This document shows, one piece after another, positions 33,591 through 41,668 of a DNA stretch of 64,000 bases. This DNA comes from Adhaeribacter pallidiroseus (GTDB lineage: Bacteria > Bacteroidota > Bacteroidia > Cytophagales > Hymenobacteraceae). The position numbers were made by a program, and so were the translations under genes. Under the pieces are notes generated by a model that was not told the DNA's origin, ran no database searches, and was given only the letters and a program-made list of their open reading frames with translations. Where the stretch lies: positions 5,828,001 through 5,892,000 of the forward strand of contig NZ_QASA01000001.1 in assembly GCF_003340495.1 (NCBI RefSeq), given 5' to 3'. The first letter of the stretch is position 1; each line of letters opens with the position of its first letter.

Positions 33591-33772
33591 TTGGAGCCTT
33601 TTCAAGTCTCCAGGCACGGGTGCTATCGAGTTTGAGAAGTAACTAGTTTGCCTCATGGCCGGCGGGCCTCGTTAGGCTCTTCCGGGCTGGTCTAAGCTTG
33701 TTTTCCTCCTACGTCGGAATGCCTGCGGCACCACAACCTTAGCAGGCCCTCCACAGCCTAACTGATGTCAGC
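33591..33772 (-). repeat. Dispersed ~185-nt repeat, copy 3 (reverse)
   Basis: Reverse complement of the family: its 3' hairpin (TTGGAGCCTTTTCAAGTCTC) comes first on the plus strand, and the CTGACATCAG start is at the right. Shares GAGGCCCGCCGGCCATGAGG with copies 2 and 4. Confidence 0.82.
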
Positions 33773-33929
33773 TGCTTGTAGCTTCCGCTTTTCTGATTCG
33801 TACTGTTGGAAATATTAAATGCAGATTAGGCCCATTGTAGTTAGTAACAGTAATTAAATTTGAAAATTAACTTCTTCTAACATACTGCTTCTATTCTTCT
33901 AAAATGGTAAATACGGTAGCTAAGCGCAA

Positions 33930-34119
33930 CTGACATCAATTTGGCTGTGGAGCACCTGCTAGGGTCTCGGTTCTGCGTAGCAGAATTCCGCAGCGGAGCG
34001 AGGAAAGAGAGGCTAGCGAGTGCGGAAGAGCCAAACGGGGCCCGCCGGCCATGAGGCAAACTCAGCCTGGTCAAACTAGATAGCACCAGCACCTGGAGCC
34101 TTGGAAAGTCTCCAAAGAA
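33930..34119 (+). repeat. Dispersed ~185-nt repeat, copy 4
   Basis: Starts CTGACATCAATTTGGCTGTG and ends CCTTGGAAAGTCTCCAAAGA. Head-to-head with copy 3 across a ~155-nt spacer (33773-33929) that has no ORF. Confidence 0.82.
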
Positions 34120-34218
34120 CTCCGTTATGGAACAATCAATGTACTATTTAGTATTAGCAATTAAAGATGCGCCTTTCTTAATTCATCCCTAACCCTACCG
34201 TAACAACATAAACAATTA

Positions 34219-35385
34219 CTATTTTTTACTCCCAATCTTTACGCCCGACGGAAGTTTTTGCGGAGTGGTAGTCGGGCCATAGACTTTTAATATTCCATCT
34301 TTTACTTCCATGCGATCGATGAAAACGACGCGTTCGTCGCCGGTTTTGGTGGTTCTTCCGTGATACACGCAGAACATTTCTTTGCCATCCGGAGAGTAAG
34401 TGATGCTGTTGTGTCCCGTACCGGTTACCGTACCACCTTTAGCGGAATTCTTCTGCAATACGGGGTTATTAGCCGCTTTTTTAAACGGACCTAAAGGCGA
34501 GCTAGACGTGGCGTACCCCACGGCATAATGCTGACCGCCAAAATAATTGGCCGAATACATGATGTAATACGTGTTGCCTTTTTTAAACGTAACGGAGCCC
34601 TCGGTCCAGCGGCGGTTTACTTCTTTGCTGGTAACCGATCGGCTTTCCCATTCGGCTTGTTTATCGCTGAGTGTAACGGGTGGCCGCAGCAATAATACGG
34701 GTTCACCAATCACGCCGGAAAAGTCGGGCTTTAACTCCACGCCGTACACCCAGCTTTCTTCAATTTCTTGGTACCAGCCTTTTTTTTGGGCCCAATCGGC
34801 TATTTCGCTTTCTACGGGGTGCTTGTAGGCTGCCCGCGAGTAGTATAAATAAGCCTTGCCATTGGTATCAAAAAACACATTAGCATCAATTACCGGATAA
34901 CCCGGGTCAAAAACCGGTTTGTTGGCCAGATCCACGAAAGGGCCGGTCGGTTTATCGGCTACGGCTACGCCAATTTTAAAATTTTCTACTTCTTTATTCG
35001 GGTTTTCTTTCCATTGCGCGCTGTAAAACAGGTAAAACTTACCTTTTACCTCGTATACTTCCGGTGCCCAGTAGGCGCCGTCCCAACTGGCTTTCGGGTC
35101 GCTCCAGCCGTTTTTGTTGTTGTGAAAGTAGACCTGTCCTTCTCGTTTCCAGTTCACTAAATCTGTAGAAGAATAAGCTGCAAACCCTTTGTCGGCGCCC
35201 GCTCCGGTGCCGTACATGTAATACATGCCGCCGGTGCGCAGCACGTAAGGGTCCCCGAATTGGACCTTTAAAGGGTTGGTATAAGTAGCTTTAGCGGCAG
35301 CAACCCGCTGGGTGATGGTTTGGGCTAACGCGGGGTACATAGATAGGCTGGTGAAAAAGCAAAATAAGAGCAGCGTATTTTTCAT
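34219..35385 (-). CDS. Secreted GH43-family glycoside hydrolase
   Basis: The frame opens at 35406, but ATG 35385 (MKNTLLLFCFFTSLSM) gives a cleaner signal peptide ending ALAQ: 388 residues. Five-bladed GH43 propeller: catalytic base Asp in VQFGDPYVLRTGGMYYMYGT, transition-state Asp in YPVIDANVFFDTNGKAYLYYS, and general acid Glu in RRWTEGSVTFKKGNTYYIMYS. Further blades include GAYWAPEVYEVKGKFYLFYS and GHNSITYSPDGKEMFCVYHG. The family acts on arabinan, xylan or galactan side chains with inversion. Probably periplasmic or surface-exposed. Stands alone, with no SusC/D pair in the window. Confidence 0.9.
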   Translation of the reverse strand: MKNTLLLFCFFTSLSMYPALAQTITQRVAAAKATYTNPLKVQFGDPYVLRTGGMYYMYGTGAGADKGFAAYSSTDLVNWKREGQVYFHNNKNGWSDPKASWDGAYWAPEVYEVKGKFYLFYSAQWKENPNKEVENFKIGVAVADKPTGPFVDLANKPVFDPGYPVIDANVFFDTNGKAYLYYSRAAYKHPVESEIADWAQKKGWYQEIEESWVYGVELKPDFSGVIGEPVLLLRPPVTLSDKQAEWESRSVTSKEVNRRWTEGSVTFKKGNTYYIMYSANYFGGQHYAVGYATSSSPLGPFKKAANNPVLQKNSAKGGTVTGTGHNSITYSPDGKEMFCVYHGRTTKTGDERVVFIDRMEVKDGILKVYGPTTTPQKLPSGVKIGSKK

Positions 35386-35617
35386 AGAGCGAGTAAATTT
35401 ATGCAAAATAAAGGTAAGCTAATTATTCTTAAGAGCTGCTTCCGGATAAATTAAAAATGTTTACCCATAGGTTTTAACCCGGAATCAGCAAAAGCCCAAT
35501 AAACAACGGCACGAACAAATAGCCATTAAAAATAAAGGCAGATAACAGATGCCGGTTTCTGCCATTTTTTAAAGGTAGTACTTTCCTTATTCGGAGGAGG
35601 TACTGATTACCCTAAAT

Positions 35618-35887
35618 TTAAATTCTGGTGAAACCATAACCCGGCGCGTCCGGATCGAAGTCGTAGCGATCGCAGCGGGAATCGTACCAATCTTTTACAA
35701 ATTGTTCCAGGCTTTCCAGATGCGCTTCAATGGCGGATATTCCTTCGGCATGTTCTTCGCCGTCTACCAGGCATGGCTCAGTAGCGGAATCTTCCCGAAT
35801 CAGTTCGTATTTAAAAGCTAAGCGGTTTAAACGGTCTTGCCAGGTAGGGATCAAATGGTTATCCGGAGGGTAATAGATCGTGATCAT
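35618..35887 (-). CDS. Small acidic protein of unknown function, coupled to PPOX gene
   Basis: 89 residues. Its start overlaps the end of the PPOX-type gene by 29 nt, so translation is likely coupled. Sequence: MITIYYPPDN start, a predicted helix TWQDRLNRLAFKYELI, E-D-S-A-x-E-P-C-L-V-D-G-E-E-H-A-E-G with one Cys, a long helix SAIEAHLESLEQFVKDWY, then an Asp-rich tail DRYDFDPDAPGYGF. No recognised family; the same operon partner would be the first thing to look for elsewhere. Confidence 0.65.
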   Translation of the reverse strand: MITIYYPPDNHLIPTWQDRLNRLAFKYELIREDSATEPCLVDGEEHAEGISAIEAHLESLEQFVKDWYDSRCDRYDFDPDAPGYGFTRI

Positions 35888-36512
35888 TGGGTTGCTTTTT
35901 TAATTTTTCCAATTCCGCGGTTAGTTTTTCGTTTTTGGCTTCCATATCGGCGAGGCGTTGGCGTTGGGCTGCAAAGGCAGGTTCCAGTTCTTCGGCGGTG
36001 TAGCGCGGGGTAATGTGCTGCGGGCAGTTCCAATCGTAGGCCTGCACGGTTAGTACCAGTATGCGCTCTGGCCGGTGTTTATAGTCGGCGGGGTCTATTT
36101 GGGCAAACAGTTCGGGCTCGTCGGTGAGGGATACTACTTTGGCCTGGGCGTATACTTTCAGGCGGGCCCGGTGCGGGTACGACACCATAATGAGCGCCAC
36201 CTGGGGGTTGGTTTCGATGTTGCCGACGGAGATGTACTGCCGGTTGCCCGAAAAATCCACGAAAGCTAGGGTTTCATCGTTAAGTACTTTTACAATGCCC
36301 TTGGACCCGCCGCGGTGCTGAATGTAGGGGTAGCCGTTCTCGCCGATGGTGGCCAGGTAAAAATGATCCTGTTCCGCAATAAACTTCTTTTTATTCGCAG
36401 TCAGGCCATCCACCACGTGGTATTTCTCCACGCGCTCGTAAATGTGCCGGCTCCCGAATTTCTGCTGCAATTCTTTAACAGCATCAGAAAAAGCTAATTG
36501 GCTGTAGTTCAT
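35859..36512 (-). CDS. Pyridoxamine 5'-phosphate oxidase-like (PPOX) flavoprotein
   Basis: 217 residues. The split-barrel flavin-binding core has FIAEQDHFYLATIGENGYPYIQHRGG, GIVKVLNDETLAFVDFSGNRQYISVGNIETNPQVALIMVSYPHRARLKVYAQAKVV, the layout of the pyridoxamine phosphate oxidase-related proteins that bind FMN or F420. The last ~45 residues (LEPAFAAQRQRLADMEAKNEKLTAELEKLKKQ) form a predicted coiled coil. A general redox or detoxification role is inferred; true PNPOx activity is unlikely. First gene of a two-gene operon with the small acidic protein. Confidence 0.85.
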   Translation of the reverse strand: MNYSQLAFSDAVKELQQKFGSRHIYERVEKYHVVDGLTANKKKFIAEQDHFYLATIGENGYPYIQHRGGSKGIVKVLNDETLAFVDFSGNRQYISVGNIETNPQVALIMVSYPHRARLKVYAQAKVVSLTDEPELFAQIDPADYKHRPERILVLTVQAYDWNCPQHITPRYTAEELEPAFAAQRQRLADMEAKNEKLTAELEKLKKQPNDHDLLPSG

Positions 36513-36851
36513 CTTTTTCGCAGTTGGAGATAATGCTTAAACAGGCTGGTAGGATGCTTTGTTTATTGGTTGATGTTTGGGTGGTGATCTGTTAGGCTTG
36601 TGCATGAATTGATATCCAATGGGCTTCTGAAAGGCAAACTGATGGGTTAAATGTATAACTATTTTGTTAAATACAACATAATACGAGGATAATCTATTTT
36701 CTTAATCAATGTTTAATATGTATATAAATGAGATCTGATCAAGAAAAATATGACTAAAATAATTTAAAAAGTATGGTCTAAATAAGTTCTATATACTTAT
36801 ATTAGTGACTTAGATGCTCATGTTATAACTATTAAAAGCATTACTTTTGAA
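36513..36851. other. AT-rich spacer upstream of the nuclease gene
   Basis: About 340 nt; composition shifts to AT-rich around 36650 and stays so through the following gene. No palindrome of note. Confidence 0.4.
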
Positions 36852-38639
36852 ATGACTTACATAAATAATATTTTATATTTAGTTGGCCCAAATGGAACAG
36901 GTAAAACTAGAGCTTTAAAAACTTTATCAAACCAACAAACAGGTATCTATATTTCTAGACATCGACCATACCAACATGGAGGAATTGAATATAATGAAAC
37001 TGCGAGTAATGAAATAATTTCAAATTTCAAAGGATATTCGGAGTATAATATAGAGCAACTGGCAATGAGCCTTTTGCGAGAACGCAGTAATTTAAGATTT
37101 AAAATTTTCGCTATATTATCTAAGAAATTAGGTAGAGATTTTTATGTAGAAATTATTGAAAGAAGTCAAAACTTTAAAGTTACATCCGGTTTAAATGAAA
37201 ATTTTTATGAGGGAGTAAAAATACCTAGATATGATTTTGTTGGAGAAAGTTCAGGGCTTAAGGAATTACTTATTCTTTTAACAATAATCCATTCTGAACT
37301 TTCAGATAAATACTTTATTGATGAACCTGAAATTTCTCTTCATCCTGAGGCACAACGTTTCTTGAAAAATGAAATCATAAAACTTGCAAAAGAAAAACAA
37401 GTAAAGTTTTGGTTAGCGACCCATTCTCCTATATTTTTTGCTCCTGAAAGTATTGAAGAGCTTTCACAAGCAATATTTTTCTCAACCCCTCATATAGCTG
37501 AAGGTAATAAACCTGATTTTACCAAGCTTTCATCCGGGCAAATCGTACATTTAGAGAAGAGCTTGTTAAGACTTGATACAGAAAAATGGTTACTTGTACA
37601 TTCAAAGGCAGTAATATTTTGTGAAGGTTTTCGAGATAAAGCAATTTTTAAAAAAATACTTGAAAAAGTTAATATTGATTTAAGTGAGAAAGATTTTTCT
37701 ATTGTCGAAACAGGGGGAAAAGATGATTTTTCTACATTATTTTTATTGTGTTCTGCTATCACTAAACCCTGTTACTTTATTGGGGATTTAGATAATCTTA
37801 TAGAAAGTAAATTAATTGATAAGTATAATGATAATGGGTTGGTTAATAAAGAAATATCATCTTATGCTACCAGCATCCAAGATTATATTTCTGAGAAAAT
37901 ACGTAAGCCTTTAGGAGATATAATAGATGAAATTCTTAAATTAGATGAAGAGAAATTAAAGTTAGATAAACAGAGTGTTATTAAAAACAACTTAAACAGA
38001 ATAAGATTAAAAAGTGTCAATTCTAAAAGTTTAGCTCTCGAGATTATTATCAAACATGATAAATATCTAAAATCGTTATTTACTGAAAAATCAATTCAGG
38101 CTAAGATTAGTTTGGTAAAAAGTGCATCTGAAAATGCAATTAATCTCTTATTAAAAGTTGGCTTTTTTATCCATACAACGGGTTCCTTAGAAACTTATTA
38201 TGAATCAAATCCCTTTAGCCCAGATGACGACAAAGAAAAAATTCGATTATTTGATGCTGAATGGGAAGCTGTAAAAGTTAATACGAAGGAACAAATTGAA
38301 CATAGATATAAATCAGTAATTGATTTTATTAAATCAATTACGAAAGAAACATTTGATAGCAAAAAATTTGTAAGCAATGAAGTTAGAAAATACCTTGCAA
38401 AGATTTCTGTTATACTATTAGAAGACAAACCTTTTAATCATGAGATGTTAGCATTAAATACTAAGTACCAAGCTCTTAAAATATCTGATTTATTAGTATT
38501 AAAGGAATTGACTTGGAATGATGTTAATTATGAATTATATGGTGAATCTGTTAACGGATTTTTACCTAAATTCAAATTGAAAATATCCTCTTTGTCAGGT
38601 ATAAATTCTCCAGAGACTATTGAATTTGTTGGTGAATGA
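36852..38639 (+). CDS. OLD-like ATPase with TOPRIM nuclease domain (candidate defence gene)
   Basis: 595 residues. ABC-type AAA ATPase: Walker A GPNGTGKT (12-19), a signature-like SSGLKELLIL near 138, Walker B YFIDEPEISLHPEAQ (about 154-168) and switch-His ATHSP (about 189). A TOPRIM domain follows: VIFCEGFRDKAIF (catalytic Glu, about 256), IVETGGKDDFSTL and YFIGDLDN (D-x-D, about 311). A long helical and sheet C-terminal region follows. OLD-family ATPase-nucleases cleave DNA and act in phage defence (for example GajA of Gabija). No UvrD-like helicase (GajB) or other known partner is adjacent, so it is an orphan or a single-gene system. Markedly more AT-rich than the neighbours, suggesting horizontal transfer. 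Confidence 0.85.
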   Translation: MTYINNILYLVGPNGTGKTRALKTLSNQQTGIYISRHRPYQHGGIEYNETASNEIISNFKGYSEYNIEQLAMSLLRERSNLRFKIFAILSKKLGRDFYVEIIERSQNFKVTSGLNENFYEGVKIPRYDFVGESSGLKELLILLTIIHSELSDKYFIDEPEISLHPEAQRFLKNEIIKLAKEKQVKFWLATHSPIFFAPESIEELSQAIFFSTPHIAEGNKPDFTKLSSGQIVHLEKSLLRLDTEKWLLVHSKAVIFCEGFRDKAIFKKILEKVNIDLSEKDFSIVETGGKDDFSTLFLLCSAITKPCYFIGDLDNLIESKLIDKYNDNGLVNKEISSYATSIQDYISEKIRKPLGDIIDEILKLDEEKLKLDKQSVIKNNLNRIRLKSVNSKSLALEIIIKHDKYLKSLFTEKSIQAKISLVKSASENAINLLLKVGFFIHTTGSLETYYESNPFSPDDDKEKIRLFDAEWEAVKVNTKEQIEHRYKSVIDFIKSITKETFDSKKFVSNEVRKYLAKISVILLEDKPFNHEMLALNTKYQALKISDLLVLKELTWNDVNYELYGESVNGFLPKFKLKISSLSGINSPETIEFVGE

Positions 38640-38712
38640 AATTTAATAACGTATTAGACGTTGTTGTCCTTAAAGGTAGCGAAGCGCTCTAAGTACTTCC
38701 CGTGCAACCAAT

Positions 38713-38756
38713 CTCTGATTGGCTTTTATCACAATACTCCATTCCGCCAATCAGAG
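38713..38756. repeat. 11-bp inverted repeat downstream of the nuclease gene
   Basis: CTCTGATTGGC (38713-38723) / GCCAATCAGAG (38746-38756), 22-nt loop. Could be a terminator without a T tract. Confidence 0.5.
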
Positions 38757-38916
38757 TTTGGCTTTCCAAAAAATGGGTAGAGACCGCTCGCGCGAACTTT
38801 AGCCATAACCAAAGAAACACAACTGAAGGTATTTCCCGTAATAAAGCAGGCGGTTCGCTAATTCCGGTAAAAAGTAAATCGGCGACTAACGAAGTATAAC
38901 CAACCCAACCCACACC

Positions 38917-39075
38917 ATGACGACCAGATCAGGAGATCAACAAAAGAAGCAGCGCCAAAAAGAATTTGAGGAGAAAAAAGAACACCAGAAGCGCCTGCTG
39001 GCCGTCAAAAAAGCAGAACGCGATGCCCGTAAAAGCAAGGAGAAACCGGGCGAACTGGGTGAGTCGCAGGCTTAG
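38917..39075 (+). CDS. Small, highly charged 52-residue protein
   Basis: ATG at 38917, stop TAG at 39073-39075. The product starts MTTRSGDQQKKQRQKEFEEK and ends KPGELGESQA; nearly half the residues are Lys, Arg, Glu or Gln, giving one long amphipathic helix. No hydrophobic segment or Cys. No family known to me. It has typical local codon use and is separated from the AT-rich nuclease gene, which supports it being a native short gene, but the evidence is thin. Confidence 0.4.
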   Translation: MTTRSGDQQKKQRQKEFEEKKEHQKRLLAVKKAERDARKSKEKPGELGESQA

Positions 39076-39101
39076 CGCTAATGTAAATTTTAAATTTTCC
39101 T

Positions 39102-39971
39102 TTAACGCACCACCGCAACTTTAACCGGGGCGGGCTTCGCCACTGCTTTGCGAAATGCCGAAGGGCTTAAGCCGCGATTTTTCCGGAAAAATTTGTTTAA
39201 GTGGCTTTCGTCGGTAAAGCCCAGTTCATCGGCAATTTCGTTCAGGCGTTTATCGCTGTGCTGCAAACGTGCTTCAATTAACTTAACCCGGTAATTCGTA
39301 AGGTATTGCTGCAGGCTCTCGCCGGTATGTTTTTTTAAAAATCGGCCCAGGTAAGTTTCCGAAATGCCAAAATGCTGACTAATCATTTCGGCGCGCGTTT
39401 TCTCGGGAAAGTAAATATTGTTCTGGATGTAGTTGATAATATCCAGGGCTTTTACGTCGGTACCGGCGTGCACTTGTTCGGGTAAGTATTTGGCAATATT
39501 GCGGGCTACCACCACAATCAGGGTATTGATTAACTGCTGAATTAATGCCTGGTTGTACAAATCGCGGTTTACGTATTCCCGGAAAATGGCTTCCACCAAG
39601 GGCCGCACCAACGTTTTATCGACCTGGTTTTTTAAAATACAGCCCGGCTGGTGGCTGGCGTTTTGTAAAATATACTCCAGTCGCTGAATGTTGTCGGTGT
39701 GCAGGCCGCTTTGCTGAATGTAAATATCGTTGAACCGCAAAAAGAAAAATTCGGTAGTGGTATGTATCTCGAACGAATGGCAATCCTCGGGCGTAATCAG
39801 AAACATATGGTTGCGCCCGTAAGTAAACTTATTCTGGTTGATGCATTGCACGCCCGTACCCGACAAAATAAAAATTAATTCGAAGAAGTTATGTTGGTGC
39901 TCCATTTGGGGGCACTCGTCCAGGGTTTTAAAAACAAGGGAAAACGGTTCGTGCAGGCTTTCTTTCTTCAT
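39102..39971 (-). CDS. AraC-family transcriptional regulator
   Basis: 289 residues. Cupin sensing domain at the N terminus (PQMEHQHNFFELIFILSGTGVQCINQNKF, HMFLITPEDCHSFEIHT). C-terminal AraC domain (about 185-280): SQHFGISETYLGRFLKKHTGESLQQYLTNYRVKLIEARL and RLNEIADELGFTDESHLNKFFRKNRGLSPSAFRK. Transcribed away from a quinone-reductase-like gene, sharing a ~95-nt promoter region. Probably regulates that gene. Confidence 0.88.
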   Translation of the reverse strand: MKKESLHEPFSLVFKTLDECPQMEHQHNFFELIFILSGTGVQCINQNKFTYGRNHMFLITPEDCHSFEIHTTTEFFFLRFNDIYIQQSGLHTDNIQRLEYILQNASHQPGCILKNQVDKTLVRPLVEAIFREYVNRDLYNQALIQQLINTLIVVVARNIAKYLPEQVHAGTDVKALDIINYIQNNIYFPEKTRAEMISQHFGISETYLGRFLKKHTGESLQQYLTNYRVKLIEARLQHSDKRLNEIADELGFTDESHLNKFFRKNRGLSPSAFRKAVAKPAPVKVAVVR

Positions 39972-40011
39972 GGTGTAATTATACCAAATTAGCGAAAAAT
40001 TATACTGGTAC

Positions 40012-40037
40012 TTGCCTGTTTTTTTGGTACAACTTTG
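40012..40037 (+). promoter_or_regulatory. Possible Bacteroidota promoter for the MDR oxidoreductase
   Basis: TTG at 40012-40014 and CAACTTTG at 40030-40037 (7/8 match to the TAnnTTTG -7 box), 30 nt before the start codon. The spacing is slightly short of the usual 19 nt. Confidence 0.35.
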
Positions 40038-40066
40038 CCGTGTTCAAAAAACAAAACACCAAAAAC

Positions 40067-41008
40067 ATGAAAGCATTTGTATTAAAAGATTTTGGCGGGG
40101 CCGACCAACTGGTACCCACCACCATAGAAACTCCGGTTATGAAAGCCGACGAAGTATTAGTGCAGGTAAAAGCCATTAGCCTGAACCCCGTAGATGCTAA
40201 AACCCGCTCGGGCAAAGGCATGGCCGGCCGCTTAAAAGAATTGCCAACCATTATTCTGGGCTGGGATGTATCAGGCGTTGTCACCGAAGTAGGCGAAAAC
40301 GTAACAAAATTTAAAAAAAACGATGAAGTTTTTGGTATGGTCAACTTTCCGGGTCATGGCCAGGCTTACGCCGAATACGTAGCGGCACCCGCCGCGCATT
40401 TAGCTTTAAAACCCAGTAACATTACCCACGAAGAAGCCGCGGCCGCTACTTTAGCGGCTTTAACTGCCTACCAGGCCTTTGTGCACAAAGCTTCCGTTAC
40501 GCCCGGGCAAAAATTATTGATTCATGCGGCTGCCGGGGGAGTAGGGCATTTTGCCGTACAATTGGCCAAACATTTGGGCGCTTACGTGATTGGAACTTCT
40601 TCGGCCGCCAACAAAAAGTTTGTTTTAAGTTTAGGTGCCGACGAGCACATTGATTACCAAACGCAGCGCTTTGAAGACGAAGTGCAGGACGTAGACCTGG
40701 TGCTGGATGCTTTAGGCGGCGCTAACATTGCCCGCTCTCTGGAAGTGATAAAACCCGGGGGTACGCTCATTACCATTCCCAGTGGACTGGCCGATACGGT
40801 AGCCGAACAAGCCAAAGCGAAAAATGTAAACGGCTTTTTCTTTTTAGTGCAATCCAGCGGCGATGATATGCAGCAACTGGCTACTTTACTGGAGCAAGGC
40901 ATTATAAAACCCCACGTATCCCGCACCTTCCCGTTCCAAGACCTGCCCCAAGCCAGCGCCCAAATAGAATCTGGCAAAACCAAGGGTAAACTGGTAGTTA
41001 CGGTATAA
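40067..41008 (+). CDS. NADP-dependent quinone oxidoreductase-like (MDR family)
   Basis: The frame is open from 40040, but ATG 40067 (MKAFVLKDFGGADQL) is the start: 313 residues. Zinc-independent medium-chain reductase: NPVDAKTRSGKGMAGRLKELPTIILGWDVSG (GxDxxG-type motif), KFKKNDEVFGMVNFPGHGQAYAEYVA, the nucleotide-binding loop LIHAAAGGVGHFAVQLAKHLGAYVIGTSSAANK, and the ending QIESGKTKGKLVVTV. No zinc-binding Cys set. Reduces quinones or enones with NADPH. Divergent from the AraC gene, a common arrangement for xenobiotic-inducible reductases. Confidence 0.9.
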   Translation: MKAFVLKDFGGADQLVPTTIETPVMKADEVLVQVKAISLNPVDAKTRSGKGMAGRLKELPTIILGWDVSGVVTEVGENVTKFKKNDEVFGMVNFPGHGQAYAEYVAAPAAHLALKPSNITHEEAAAATLAALTAYQAFVHKASVTPGQKLLIHAAAGGVGHFAVQLAKHLGAYVIGTSSAANKKFVLSLGADEHIDYQTQRFEDEVQDVDLVLDALGGANIARSLEVIKPGGTLITIPSGLADTVAEQAKAKNVNGFFFLVQSSGDDMQQLATLLEQGIIKPHVSRTFPFQDLPQASAQIESGKTKGKLVVTV

Positions 41009-41180
41009 TTTATAGTTTAGAAGGAGTCTTAAGTAACAGGACAAAATTAAGTTGCTAAAATCCTGAGTTTAAGCAATTGATGGTTAAAGTTATAACGATC
41101 GAATAACGAACAACTCAAAACGACCAACTACTTATAATAAGTAGGATTAGAGATAAAATTTAAAAAATTAGAATTTCCTG

Positions 41181-41208
41181 GTCATTCAGGAGGAACCTAT
41201 TGGGCTAC
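41181..41208. repeat. 28-nt dispersed motif, copy 2
   Basis: One base different from 30313-30340. Confidence 0.6.
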
Positions 41209-41486
41209 CTAGCTAAAAAGTCTTCTTCTGAATGGCTGGCATGTTTTTACAGTCAATCTAATTTCTCAATAGATCCGGAATAAGTTTTAATAAGGTTTAT
41301 GGAGTAATTGACCCGCTAAACGGTACGAAATAAATCCCCCGACCGGCTCGGGACGACGTTCTTCTTTTTAGGAAATAAGAGAAGTTAAGCCGTTGTTTTT
41401 AAAATTCAAAAATTCTGTTTTCATCAAGTTACATATTTCGGCACGTTAATTAAATCCTGGTCGCTCCAAATAACAGCTAAGAATAA

Positions 41487-41650
41487 CTGACCCTGGTTTT
41501 GTAAAATAGAGACTTTTGCGTTCCGGTATGGCCCAGCAGCATGGCGTACCGAGTGCAGAAAGAAAAAGTTTGTAGCAACACCTCCTCCCCTGTTTTTAGG
41601 GGAGGTGCCTTTAGGCGGAGGGCTAATAGATATTAGCCAGGTGGCAAACT
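41487..41650 (+). repeat. Dispersed ~185-nt repeat, decayed copy 5
   Basis: Begins CTGACCCTGGTTTTG and ends near GGTGGCAAACTAAGCC; the middle carries an inserted hairpin CCTCCCCT (41584-41591) / AGGGGAGG (41598-41605) not found in other copies. Identity to the family is partial. Confidence 0.5.
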
Positions 41651-41668
41651 AAGCCGTTATATAATAAA

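Larger units (their letters stand above)
41009..41668. other. Long spacer with repeat fragments
   Basis: 660 nt without a gene. Contains the 28-nt motif copy 2 (41181-41208) and a decayed ~185-nt repeat (41487-41650). Confidence 0.55.

Noticed and set aside
36852-38639. Gabija system (GajA)
   Set aside because: No GajB-like helicase gene follows; the next sequence is a spacer and a 52-codon ORF. Only the OLD-like class is supported.
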